Part shown: positions 36,208 through 44,261 of the stretch, piece after piece | How the letters are laid out: every line of letters begins with the position of its first letter | Numbering within the stretch: the first letter of the stretch is position 1 | Assembly: GCA_944392565.1 (NCBI GenBank) | Contig: CALXWX010000001.1 | Location: 335,201 to 399,200 of the forward strand | DNA length: 64,000 nt | Source of the DNA: an uncultured Alphaproteobacteria bacterium | GTDB taxonomy: Bacteria > Pseudomonadota > Alphaproteobacteria > Rs-D84 | Direction of reading: 5' to 3' | Program-made: the position numbers and the translations under genes | Notes under the pieces: model-generated | Told to the model about the DNA's origin: nothing | What the model saw: the letters and a program-made list of their open reading frames with translations, nothing else | Databases searched by the model: none

Positions 36208-36891
36208 ATGATGAAACGGGAAATAAAAAAACATATGAAAAATATCCCGCGTATCTTTGTTGGTGATAATATAAAAACTGGTGCCATTATTCCGGTCGGT
36301 GCGAATATATCACACTATTTAACGCGTGTCATGCGCCGCCGCGATTGTATTGCGTTTGGTGGGGGCAATGAATATGCGGCACAATTATCAGATGATGGAA
36401 AATCAATTATGGTCGGCGCGCAAACGGCGCACACAGACCCATCGAATAATATAACATTAATGTTTGCGCCGATTAAACGAACAGACGATTTAATGAATAT
36501 GGCGACCCAAATGGGCATTGCGGCATTTTTACCGGTAATCACCGAACGAACGAATGCTGAACATATAAATTGGTCGCGCATGGAAAAAATTGTGATAGAG
36601 GCATCAGAACAATCAAATCGCAACAGTGTACCAAAAATATTGCCACCACAGAAATTTACAGAATTGGATTTAAAAAATATTGTATTCGCCGATGAACGCG
36701 CGGCATATGGTGCTGCACTGCCGCATTCGGCGCGCGGGGCAAACAGAATTTTGGTGGGACCCGCCGGGGGCTTTTCCGACACGGAATTTGCGGCATTGGA
36801 CGCGGCGGGTGCAATTGGAATCAGTTTGGGAAAAACAATACTGCGTGCGGAATTGGCGGCGGCAATCGCAATCAATCGGATAACAGAATGA
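36208..36891 (+). CDS. rsmE: 16S rRNA (uracil1498-N3)-methyltransferase RsmE
   Basis: RsmE methylates U1498 in the decoding region of 16S rRNA. The 227-residue protein has an N-terminal PUA-like part and a SPOUT domain with a C-terminal trefoil knot: IEASEQSNRNSVPKI, ILVGPAGGFSDTEF and ISLGKTILRAELAA are family blocks. Starts at 36208 or 36235 (MKNIPRIF) are both possible. Its stop overlaps the next start in an ATGA arrangement, so the two RNA-modification genes are coupled. Confidence 0.93.
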   Translation: MMKREIKKHMKNIPRIFVGDNIKTGAIIPVGANISHYLTRVMRRRDCIAFGGGNEYAAQLSDDGKSIMVGAQTAHTDPSNNITLMFAPIKRTDDLMNMATQMGIAAFLPVITERTNAEHINWSRMEKIVIEASEQSNRNSVPKILPPQKFTELDLKNIVFADERAAYGAALPHSARGANRILVGPAGGFSDTEFAALDAAGAIGISLGKTILRAELAAAIAINRITE

Positions 36892-37586
36892 AAACACGCA
36901 TTGCAAAATTTATCGCAGATTCTGGCGTCGCATCGCGGCGCGCTGCCGAAGACATGATTGCGCGCGGCATGGTTTCCGTAAATGGTAAAACAATAGACAG
37001 CCCCGTGTGCTTTGTTGATGCATCAGATATTGTTGAAATAAATGGCAAACCAGTTGTGGCGCGTATTGATACAAAATTATATGCATTTAATAAACCGATA
37101 AATACAATGACAACCGCCCATGATCCGGCGGGACGCAAAACGATTTATGATTGTTTACCGGCTGAATACAGAAATTTAAAATATGTTGGTCGTCTGGATT
37201 ATCGCACAACTGGGTTGTTATTATTGACCAACGATGGTGAATTTGCGCGTAAATTAACATTACCATCATCGCATATACCACGGGTGTATATTGCAACAGT
37301 AAATAAAATAGATACAACCGCACTGGACCGCGCGCGCCGTGGCATTACTGTTGATGGAATATCGTATCGCCCAATGCAGATTGATATAATATCGCAAAAC
37401 GAATTGCGCGTGTGTGTAGACGAAGGCAAAAAGAATGAGGTTCGAATTGTCCTGCGTGCATGCGGGTGTCCGGTACGAAAATTGCATCGCATATCGTTTG
37501 GTGCGGTAAAGCTAGGAAATCTGTCTGTGGGACAAATTCGCGAATTAAATCAGAAAACAATTGACGCGTTGTTAAAAACTCTCTAA
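36888..37586 (+). CDS. RsuA/RluB-family 16S/23S rRNA pseudouridine synthase
   Basis: The 232-residue protein has an N-terminal S4 RNA-binding domain (RIAKFIADSGVASRRAAEDM, GMVSVNGK) and the pseudouridine synthase core with catalytic aspartate in GRLDYRTTGLLLLTNDG. CPVRKLHRISFGAVKLGNL is the usual C-terminal block and favours the RluB-like branch. The precise uridine target cannot be told from the sequence. It is translationally coupled to rsmE. Confidence 0.9.
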   Translation: MKTRIAKFIADSGVASRRAAEDMIARGMVSVNGKTIDSPVCFVDASDIVEINGKPVVARIDTKLYAFNKPINTMTTAHDPAGRKTIYDCLPAEYRNLKYVGRLDYRTTGLLLLTNDGEFARKLTLPSSHIPRVYIATVNKIDTTALDRARRGITVDGISYRPMQIDIISQNELRVCVDEGKKNEVRIVLRACGCPVRKLHRISFGAVKLGNLSVGQIRELNQKTIDALLKTL

Positions 37587-37616
37587 AATCCAAATATTAA
37601 GGAAGGGAGTTTTTGC

Positions 37617-38618
37617 ATGAAAAAAAATATCGCCAAGAAAAATTCATCATCCAAAAAAAATACACGCATGGCGGCAAAACCTGTTGCGTTAACATCGGAC
37701 AAGAAACAATCTGCGGTCAGTCCATGGTCCGTATCAATATATGTTTATTGGTTTATAATATTATTCTTTATTGCGGCAACATTTTATATACTGGGGCGCA
37801 GTCATGGAATTTCAAACAATGCATCCGGGGTTAATAATGTTGAAATCACCGAAGAAGCATTATTACAGGCATCTGATTATTATGAAGATGGCAAAACAAA
37901 ATTATTATCTGGCGATGTGAATGGTGCGATTGCTGATTTAACAACCGCGATTGATTCTGGGGATGCCGATGTAAATGCATATATCCTGCGTGGCGAAGCG
38001 TATATGCAAATGGCAAATTATCGTGATGCATTATCTGATTTTAATACAGCAATTGAAATGGATTCAATGAATGCGGTTGCATATTATGATCGTGCATTAT
38101 TGAATATGCGTCTGGAAGATTATAATACCGCATTAAATGATATAAATAATGCATTGGCGGCACAAACCGCAAAGCCCAGTGCGGTTTTGCAAATGCGTGA
38201 TTTATATGCAAAGCGTGGGCGCCTGAACCTGTGGTTAAAGAATTGGGATGGGGCAATTGCCGATTACACCAATTCACTGGCGCGCCCAGATGGTGTTGTT
38301 GATCCATCTGTTTATGCCGAACGCGCCGAAGCATATACTGCAATCGGCAATTATGCAGATGCGATAAATGATTATGCCACGGCAATTCGCATTATATCTG
38401 AACAAATCCAGGGTGCAACAACCGCTGCACAACGCGAAAGCCAATCCAGTGCCGCAATGGCATATTTTGAAAAATCAGCGGCATTAAATATCGCTTTGGG
38501 CAATGTTGATGCGGCACGCGGCGATTTAAATTCTGCATATACAATCGCGGCGGCATTACTGGATAATGACAGCATGGACAGAATCCAGGGTGTTTTAAGT
38601 AATTTACAGGGTCAGTAA
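37617..38618 (+). CDS. Membrane-anchored TPR-repeat protein
   Basis: The 333-residue protein has a lysine-rich cytoplasmic N-terminus, one membrane helix (about residues 43-60) and at least four tetratricopeptide repeats: GDVNGAIADLTTAIDSGDAD, NYRDALSDFNTAIEMDSMNA, DYNTALNDINNAL and NYADAINDYATAIRI. It is probably a periplasmic scaffold. A strong Shine-Dalgarno (AAGGAAGGGAG) precedes the ATG and overlaps a hairpin formed by AAAAACTC (37574-37581) and GAGTTTTT (37607-37614). Partner unknown. Confidence 0.8.
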   Translation: MKKNIAKKNSSSKKNTRMAAKPVALTSDKKQSAVSPWSVSIYVYWFIILFFIAATFYILGRSHGISNNASGVNNVEITEEALLQASDYYEDGKTKLLSGDVNGAIADLTTAIDSGDADVNAYILRGEAYMQMANYRDALSDFNTAIEMDSMNAVAYYDRALLNMRLEDYNTALNDINNALAAQTAKPSAVLQMRDLYAKRGRLNLWLKNWDGAIADYTNSLARPDGVVDPSVYAERAEAYTAIGNYADAINDYATAIRIISEQIQGATTAAQRESQSSAAMAYFEKSAALNIALGNVDAARGDLNSAYTIAAALLDNDSMDRIQGVLSNLQGQ

Positions 38619-38631
38619 ATTATACATTAAT

Positions 38632-38661
38632 AAAAAATCCCGCATTTGCGGGATTTTTTTA
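38632..38661. terminator. Terminator between the TPR gene and fabZ
   Basis: The hairpin ATCCCGC-ATTT-GCGGGAT has A and T runs on either side. It is bidirectional and overlaps the fabZ stop. Confidence 0.9.
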
Positions 38662-39111
38662 TATTTGTTTTTCCATCGGATTATGTGAATCCATAATTGC
38701 GGTAAATGTGGCTTCGGATACTTTTTTCCCGCTGACCATTGCAATTCCATGGAATTTATACAGGCGCATTTTTGACATAATTAATTCAACATGCAATTCC
38801 AAAACATCACCTGGTTTTACCATGTGTGAAAACTTTATTTTTTCCATGGTTGTGAAATATCCTAATGTTTTTCCATCGCTGACGCCCAAACGCGCCAGCG
38901 CGATAAAACATGCGGTTTGTGCCAATGCTTCGATTGTTAATACACCCGGCATAATTGGATTGCCCGGAAAGTGTCCTGCACACCAAAATTCGTCATCGCG
39001 AACATATTTTATCCCAACACCACTGGTTTCATTATATTCGCGTATTTCATCGACCAATCGCATTGCGCCACGATGTGGAATAACTTTTTCAATACCTTTT
39101 GCGTCTATCAT
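38659..39111 (-). CDS. fabZ: 3-hydroxyacyl-ACP dehydratase FabZ
   Basis: FabZ dehydrates 3-hydroxyacyl-ACP in fatty-acid elongation. The 150-residue hotdog-fold protein has the catalytic histidine motif GHFPGNPIMPGVL followed by the acidic residue in TIEALAQ, and the N-terminal IPHRGAMRLVDEI. Shine-Dalgarno AGGAG precedes the ATG. It follows lpxD by 18 bases as in the usual ompH-lpxD-fabZ set. lpxA, which normally comes next, is missing; a terminator and an unrelated gene follow instead. Confidence 0.95.
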   Translation of the reverse strand: MIDAKGIEKVIPHRGAMRLVDEIREYNETSGVGIKYVRDDEFWCAGHFPGNPIMPGVLTIEALAQTACFIALARLGVSDGKTLGYFTTMEKIKFSHMVKPGDVLELHVELIMSKMRLYKFHGIAMVSGKKVSEATFTAIMDSHNPMEKQI

Positions 39112-39129
39112 ATATAATGCTCCTGTAAT

Positions 39130-40173
39130 TTAGTTTTTTGTATTTTTTCGCAACCATGCATAGTGGCGCATAAATTCTGTGCCTGGACCCGCCGGATATC
39201 CCATATAACGCGCCCCATCTGGAATATTTCTGAATACACCACTGTGTGCGCCAACTTCTGCATCATTGCCAATATGGACGCCGTTTGCGATACCAACCTG
39301 ACCCGCCAACAGCACGCGGTCGCCAACGACAACGCCGCCCGCCAGTCCAACACCAGATGCCAAAAAGCATTCAGCCCCCACAACAACACCATGTGCAATT
39401 TGACACAGATTATCAATTTTTGTCCCGTCGCCAATTTTTGTATCTGTCATTGCGCCACGATCAATACATGTGTTTGCGCCCACAGATACGCGGTCGCCAA
39501 TCACAACACGCCCGACATGTGGGATAAATATGTTGTGTCCGTTTTGGCGGGTATAACCAAAACCATCCTTGCCAATAACGGCGCCAGCATTTATCACACA
39601 GTCCGCGCCAATTGTTGCATTTTCGATATGTGCGCCTGTTTGAACAATTGTGCCGCGCCCAATTGTGACATTTTTACCAATATATGCATTTGGATAAATT
39701 TTTACATCTGGTTCGATAACGGCGCCGCGTTCAATTGTTGCAAATTGCCCGATATATACACTGGCGCGATTTCGGAAAAATACGCCGCGTTCAATCATTG
39801 CATGACGACTGATTCCGCGCCGTGGTGGTTCGCGGTAAATTTCACCCAATATTTTTACAATATTACCACGCGGACTGTCTGTTATTAATAATGTTGCGCC
39901 ATTGGGGGCGTCCGCCACATGTTCTGGTTGTACCAGAATAACACTGGCACGTGTATTTTTTAATACATCAATTGGCAATATTTTAAATGCCGCACTGTTT
40001 TGTTCGGTTGAATAAAAAGCCAATTGCCCAGGTTTCGCATCTGCAATCGGCGCAACGCCGCGTACAGTTGTTTCCGGATTTCCACGCAGTTCCAGACCAA
40101 ATTTTTCCGCCAGTTGCCCCGCCGTTGTTTGAACTCCGGCTGGTGCCATCAAAGATTTTATTTTGCTTAACAT
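39130..40173 (-). CDS. lpxD: UDP-3-O-acylglucosamine N-acyltransferase LpxD
   Basis: LpxD adds the second 3-hydroxyacyl chain in lipid A synthesis. The protein has an N-terminal uridine-binding domain and a long left-handed beta-helix of hexapeptide repeats ([39 protein letters not shown]), with the catalytic histidine in QIAHGVVVG. The frame opens at 40200, but a TATAAT lies between that ATG and the one at 40173. With a terminator just upstream, the ATG at 40173 ([11 protein letters not shown]) on a leaderless mRNA is the better start. Confidence 0.93.
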   Translation of the reverse strand: MLSKIKSLMAPAGVQTTAGQLAEKFGLELRGNPETTVRGVAPIADAKPGQLAFYSTEQNSAAFKILPIDVLKNTRASVILVQPEHVADAPNGATLLITDSPRGNIVKILGEIYREPPRRGISRHAMIERGVFFRNRASVYIGQFATIERGAVIEPDVKIYPNAYIGKNVTIGRGTIVQTGAHIENATIGADCVINAGAVIGKDGFGYTRQNGHNIFIPHVGRVVIGDRVSVGANTCIDRGAMTDTKIGDGTKIDNLCQIAHGVVVGAECFLASGVGLAGGVVVGDRVLLAGQVGIANGVHIGNDAEVGAHSGVFRNIPDGARYMGYPAGPGTEFMRHYAWLRKNTKN

Positions 40174-40179
40174 GTCCGG

Positions 40180-40185
40180 ATTATA
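40180..40185 (-). promoter_or_regulatory. -10 box of an lpxD promoter, leaderless
   Basis: This is a TATAAT on the minus strand, ending 6 bases before the ATG at 40173. The -35 is weak (CTTTTA at 17 bases). Confidence 0.5.
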
Positions 40186-40222
40186 CCCGATTTTTTTCAA
40201 ATTAAAAGCAGAATTTAGATAT

Positions 40223-40248
40223 AAAAACAGTCGCCAAAATGGCGACTG
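40223..40248 (-). terminator. Terminator after ompH
   Basis: On the minus strand, the stem CAGTCGCCA-TTT-TGGCGACTG is followed by TTTTT. It separates ompH from lpxD, which are co-transcribed in most relatives. Confidence 0.85.
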
Positions 40249-40270
40249 ATTTATTTACTTTTGATTTATT

Positions 40271-40939
40271 TTAGAAACCCTGGGGTGTATCCATTTTTAT
40301 ATTAGATACTTTTTTATTTAACGCAGAAATAACTTCTTCGGTTATATCCAGGTTTTCTGCATTGCTGCCGATGCGGGCAAAACGACCATCGATTACCAAT
40401 GACAGATTTTTCTTTGCAATGATACCTTCGATAACAGGGTCCAAATGTTCTTTTTGGATTTTGTTCAGTGCATTTTGGAATGAAATTTCGATGCTTTGCG
40501 CGCGTTCTGTCAAATCGCGTTGCAGTTCATTTACACGATTTTGATAATCAACGATACGGCGTTGCAACGCATCACGCGATAAAACATCTTGTGATTTTTC
40601 AATTTCTGCCTTTTCTGATTCCAGTTCTTTTTGTCTGGATTCCAGTTCATCGCGCAGTTCATTTTCATATTTTTGACGCTGTGCGGTCAGGTCTTTTAAA
40701 ACATCTGCCTGGGTCTGGATTGCATCCATCCGAATTACTGCCATGCGTAATTCTGCGCCTGTTGCGGCATCTGTGCTGACTGTTTCGATTGCTTCTTCAA
40801 CACTTGCCCCCCCCGAATTACCGCGCACTGCACTGATTACCCATATACCCAACGCCGCCACAACAACGACAATTGCCGCGATAATGCCGGTTTTTACATA
40901 TTTTTTTACAGCCCCATTGGCTGGTGTTTTATTTGCCAT
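40271..40939 (-). CDS. OmpH/Skp-family periplasmic chaperone, membrane-anchored
   Basis: Skp (OmpH) holds unfolded outer-membrane proteins in the periplasm as a trimer with coiled-coil tentacles. The protein has an uncleaved-looking N-terminal membrane helix (about residues 18-40) rather than a plain signal peptide. A long charged coiled coil (about residues 80-165) and the C-terminal OmpH core (SLVIDGRFARIG) follow. I start at the ATG at 40939; an ATG at 40948 is in frame but directly abuts the Shine-Dalgarno. A TATACT at 40972-40977 (minus) is its likely -10. Position before lpxD and fabZ supports the call; bamA is absent. Confidence 0.85.
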   Translation of the reverse strand: MANKTPANGAVKKYVKTGIIAAIVVVVAALGIWVISAVRGNSGGASVEEAIETVSTDAATGAELRMAVIRMDAIQTQADVLKDLTAQRQKYENELRDELESRQKELESEKAEIEKSQDVLSRDALQRRIVDYQNRVNELQRDLTERAQSIEISFQNALNKIQKEHLDPVIEGIIAKKNLSLVIDGRFARIGSNAENLDITEEVISALNKKVSNIKMDTPQGF

Positions 40940-41020
40940 AATTTCCATCCTTTTTTGTATGTTCTGTGGTCAGTATAGCAACAAAAATTTTAAATTGAAA
41001 GCGAAACTTGTTCTTAAATT

Positions 41021-41695
41021 TTATCGTGCTGGAACGATTCTGATTTCAACGCGCCGGTTGGTCAGCCGACCAATGTCATCCTGGGCGGCAATGGGGCGCG
41101 CCGCGCCACGACCGACAATAAACATACGCGCCGTGTTTATATCATGCTGGGATAAAAATACACCAACCCGCTGTGCCATATCCAGGGACAGTGCATTTGC
41201 CTGGCGTGATGCCATTGCGTCCGTATATCCGGCGATTTCAAAGAATGTTGCATCATATTTTTTCAAAATTTTTGCAATGGTTTTCAGTGTATCTGCGCCA
41301 TCAGGCGAAATATCCGCAACATCCAGTTCCATAATCGCATCGCGTACCAGAATTACAACAACATCGGTACCGGCGCGTTGTACAGAAATTCCTGGCTTGC
41401 GTAATGCGTCATATAATTCATATTCCAGCCGGGACATATAATTTATACTGATTGCATTGTCATTTGCGATCTTGTCGCCATAATCCAGTGTTGCTGGTGC
41501 GTCAGTATCTGTAACCAATTTTCCCCCCGCGCCCAAGTATACAGGACGCTTTGCAACGCGCGACATTTCTGTCATGTCGGTAAAACTGGCACCGCGCAGA
41601 TAATTTGACCATGTATTACGGGCAGGACTGTGATACTGCATGCATCCTGCTAGAAAAATAAAAGACAGTAAAAAAATATTACCCCGTATCTGCAT
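41021..41695 (-). CDS. OmpA-family lipoprotein
   Basis: The 224-residue protein has a signal peptide with lipobox LAGC, a middle domain of unknown type (residues about 30-125) and a C-terminal OmpA-like domain (FEIAGYTDAMASRQANALSL, LTNRRVEIRIVP). It should anchor the outer membrane to peptidoglycan. It starts 8 bases after the PilS-like pilin gene, so the two are probably co-transcribed; an OmpA-domain lipoprotein next to a pilin could be a pilus-associated wall anchor. Confidence 0.85.
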   Translation of the reverse strand: MQIRGNIFLLSFIFLAGCMQYHSPARNTWSNYLRGASFTDMTEMSRVAKRPVYLGAGGKLVTDTDAPATLDYGDKIANDNAISINYMSRLEYELYDALRKPGISVQRAGTDVVVILVRDAIMELDVADISPDGADTLKTIAKILKKYDATFFEIAGYTDAMASRQANALSLDMAQRVGVFLSQHDINTARMFIVGRGAARPIAAQDDIGRLTNRRVEIRIVPAR

Positions 41696-41703
41696 TAATT
41701 TAA

Positions 41704-42162
41704 TTATTTTACAATGAACGAAATCTGATTAGTATCTGTTGAAAAACAGTTTGCCGAAATATCTGTTTCAAATCCGTTAACAGTAATCGATGTCGCCCAT
41801 TTTGGCATTGTTGTTGTAAAGTATTCACATTCACCCTGGCTTAATTGTGTTAAATTAATTGAAAACCCCGCGCCATCGTCAATTGATGTTATCGACCAAT
41901 CATTACCGCCAATTGGCGCATTTGTATTATCCAGCGCGCCCGCGGATACCAAGTATTCAACAGAAACACCGTTATAATCGCCGCGCATACCCATTAATAA
42001 ATTTGTGTCTTTTGCAATTTGTTCCAGTTCAACGGATGCAATCTTTCGCACTTGGTTATTACGAATAACATTATACATCGCAATCGCCGCCCCACCCATT
42101 AATCCGGCAATTGCCAACACACCGATAATTTCGATTAATGATGCACCAGATTCTTGTTTCAT
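41704..42162 (-). CDS. Type IVb-like major pilin (PilS-like)
   Basis: The 152-residue protein has a short leader ending in glycine (MKQESG) and a mature start ASLIEIIGVLAIAGLMGG with the conserved Glu at +5, so it is a prepilin-peptidase substrate. Two cysteines near the C-terminus (GECEYF and SANCFS) can form the usual pilin disulfide loop. The layout resembles PilS of the R64-type thin pilus. It starts 17 bases after dnaX, with the OmpA lipoprotein downstream. Prepilin peptidase and assembly ATPase are not in the window. Confidence 0.8.
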   Translation of the reverse strand: MKQESGASLIEIIGVLAIAGLMGGAAIAMYNVIRNNQVRKIASVELEQIAKDTNLLMGMRGDYNGVSVEYLVSAGALDNTNAPIGGNDWSITSIDDGAGFSINLTQLSQGECEYFTTTMPKWATSITVNGFETDISANCFSTDTNQISFIVK

Positions 42163-42179
42163 GTATTTTTCCTTTTTAT

Positions 42180-43718
42180 TTATTTTACACCCACAATTTC
42201 TGCATTTTCAAATAAACTCATTGCACTGGCGACCATTGGATCTGCTTCTAATTCTTCTTGCTTTTGTTCGGTTATTGTATGTGCATGTGGTGATTCTGTT
42301 ATGCGTTCCAGTGTCCACACGCGACCCGTTTTATCATCCAGCCATGCTGATAATTTAGATGCAAAATCCGCATCGCCACGGCGATCGAAATATTTAATAT
42401 GACCATCTGACATTTCTGAAATTTCTATATTACTGGTGTAATAAGAATACAGTAAAATTTCTTTGGTTTCTTGCAGTGCATTTGCCAGTTCTGATGCGTT
42501 TGTAATCACGCGTTTAGCATTTTTTTGTACATCTGTCATTGCACTTGCCATTGGTGCAGCACGCGGTACCGATGTATTTTGCTGTTTTAATATTTCTGAC
42601 ACAGGTGGCATATTTGCAATATGCATCATACGCACAATCAACATATCAAAACATTGTTTTTGATTGCCTGCTGCTTGCATTTCTGGGACAGATGCAACCA
42701 TAACCTGCCATATGCGGGACAATGTATTCAGTGAAATTCGTGCATTTATTTTTCTGATTTGTTCGCGTTGATCGGCGGTATATGGCGAATTTGTAATATC
42801 ACCCGCATGTAATGCCGGATGCATACGCGTTGCCCAATGTGTCCATTCCATCATATCTGTTAACAGCATTGATAAATCTGCGCCATTATTATAGATTTCA
42901 TCTGCTTTTTCCAATGCCGCCGCCGTATCACCCGACAACAAAGTTTCCATAAAATTAACAACAATTCCGCGGTCTGCACGCTTTAACATATCTAATACAG
43001 ATTGTTCATCAACATGCCCGGCAGTTTGCGCAATTGCCTGGTCCAACAGGGACAGCCCATCGCGCACAGAACCATCAGCAGCGCGTGCCAACAGTTCATT
43101 TGCGCCATCTGTTAATTCAATTTTTTCTTGATCTGCAATCCATGCAAAATGCTGTTTCAGTGTTTCAACCGGCACGCGAACCAAATCAAAACGCTGGCAT
43201 CGCGACAAAATTGTAACAGGTACTTTTCGTATTTCTGTTGTTGCCAATATAAAGATAACATGTGCCGGTGGTTCTTCCAGTGTTTTCAGCAATGCATTAA
43301 ATGCACTGATTGATAACATATGAACTTCGTCAATAATATATACCTTGTACCGACCATTTGTTGGGCGATATTGTGCCGCATCCAATATATCACGCATGTT
43401 GTCCACGCCCGTATGTGATGCCGCGTCAATTTCCAGAACATCAATATGCTGTCCGGCGGCAATTGCACGACAGTTTTCACACACCCCGCATGGATTTGCG
43501 GTTGGACCGTCAGACGCCAGGCAATTTAACGCCTTGGCTAAAATACGCGCAGTACTGGTTTTCCCAGTCCCACGAATCCCGGTAAAAATATATGCGTGCG
43601 CGATGCGACCTGTATTAATTGCCGTGGTCAGTGTTTTTACTAAAACATCTTGCCCAATCAATGATTTAAAATCTTGACTGCGATATTTGCGTGCTAAAAC
43701 AGTATAATTACTATCCAT
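42180..43718 (-). CDS. dnaX: DNA polymerase III subunits gamma/tau
   Basis: DnaX is the clamp-loader motor. The 512-residue protein has Walker A GIRGTGKT at 47-54, zinc cysteines 66, 77, 80 and 83, the DEVHML Walker B and the SRCQRFDL sensor region. I start at the ATG at 43718, which has AAAGGAAG upstream; the longer frame has none. Seven A bases at codons 398-400 (plus-strand 42520-42526) form an A-AAA-AAT heptamer, and the -1 frame stops two codons later (42514-42516), which would give a gamma-like product of about 401 residues. Confidence 0.94.
   Translation of the reverse strand: MDSNYTVLARKYRSQDFKSLIGQDVLVKTLTTAINTGRIAHAYIFTGIRGTGKTSTARILAKALNCLASDGPTANPCGVCENCRAIAAGQHIDVLEIDAASHTGVDNMRDILDAAQYRPTNGRYKVYIIDEVHMLSISAFNALLKTLEEPPAHVIFILATTEIRKVPVTILSRCQRFDLVRVPVETLKQHFAWIADQEKIELTDGANELLARAADGSVRDGLSLLDQAIAQTAGHVDEQSVLDMLKRADRGIVVNFMETLLSGDTAAALEKADEIYNNGADLSMLLTDMMEWTHWATRMHPALHAGDITNSPYTADQREQIRKINARISLNTLSRIWQVMVASVPEMQAAGNQKQCFDMLIVRMMHIANMPPVSEILKQQNTSVPRAAPMASAMTDVQKNAKRVITNASELANALQETKEILLYSYYTSNIEISEMSDGHIKYFDRRGDADFASKLSAWLDDKTGRVWTLERITESPHAHTITEQKQEELEADPMVASAMSLFENAEIVGVK
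42514..42526 (-). promoter_or_regulatory. Possible programmed -1 frameshift or slippage site in dnaX
   Basis: A run of seven A is phased as CAA AAA AAT in the dnaX frame. Shifting by -1, or adding one A by transcriptional slippage, brings TAA in frame at 42514-42516 within two codons. The truncated protein would end after the clamp-loader core, as gamma does in Escherichia coli. Confidence 0.5.
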
Positions 43719-43739
43719 GCTGAAACTTCCTTTGGGCAA

Positions 43740-43767
43740 AGGATAGCAAAACACAGTCAAATTTCAA
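43740..43767 (-). promoter_or_regulatory. Probable dnaX promoter
   Basis: On the minus strand, TTGAAA and TATCCT are spaced by 16 bases, about 20 bases before the dnaX ATG with its Shine-Dalgarno. Confidence 0.5.
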
Positions 43768-43794
43768 CCATTAAAGTAGGGCTAAAAATTGATT

Positions 43795-44109
43795 TTATTT
43801 CATATCTGTAATAAAGTCTGGCAGTGCAGATTCATCGTCATCAGATGTCGCATCAATATCTGTTGCGTCTGTTGCATCCGACACATCACTGGGAACTGCT
43901 TTGTCCCCTGGGGCGCGGGTTGAATCAATTTTTCCCTGTTCTGCATTAACGATGCGACCATAATGTTCCGCCGCCTGCATCAGACGTTCGCGTTCGATTT
44001 CATCTGTTGTTTGACGCGCTTGATCCATATATTGTTTTCTTTTTTGGCGCCACTTGTGGCATCGTTGAATCATCAGCCCGACAGACGATTGATTTTTTTT
44101 ATTTGGCAT
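43795..44109 (-). CDS. Small basic/acidic protein with DUF4167-like core
   Basis: The 104-residue protein has a basic N-terminal half and an acidic tail (SDATDATDIDATSDDDE). The core RERLMQAAEHYGRIVNAEQ resembles the DUF4167 signature of alphaproteobacteria (AEHYxRI), where the rest of the domain is arginine-rich and thought to bind nucleic acid. The match is short, so the assignment is tentative. It stands upstream of dnaX in the same direction and diverges from the prepilin cluster. Confidence 0.6.
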   Translation of the reverse strand: MPNKKNQSSVGLMIQRCHKWRQKRKQYMDQARQTTDEIERERLMQAAEHYGRIVNAEQGKIDSTRAPGDKAVPSDVSDATDATDIDATSDDDESALPDFITDMK

Positions 44110-44261
44110 AACTTAATTCTTTATTGTCAGGAAATTTATCCATACAGGTGTTTTTATATTCCACCCTGTGTTTAACAAATGAAATAATAAATCAACTTAA
44201 AACTGATTGCAATATTTTTTTTCAATTGCTAACATTTTATATGTAGGAGGGACGCCTGTTC

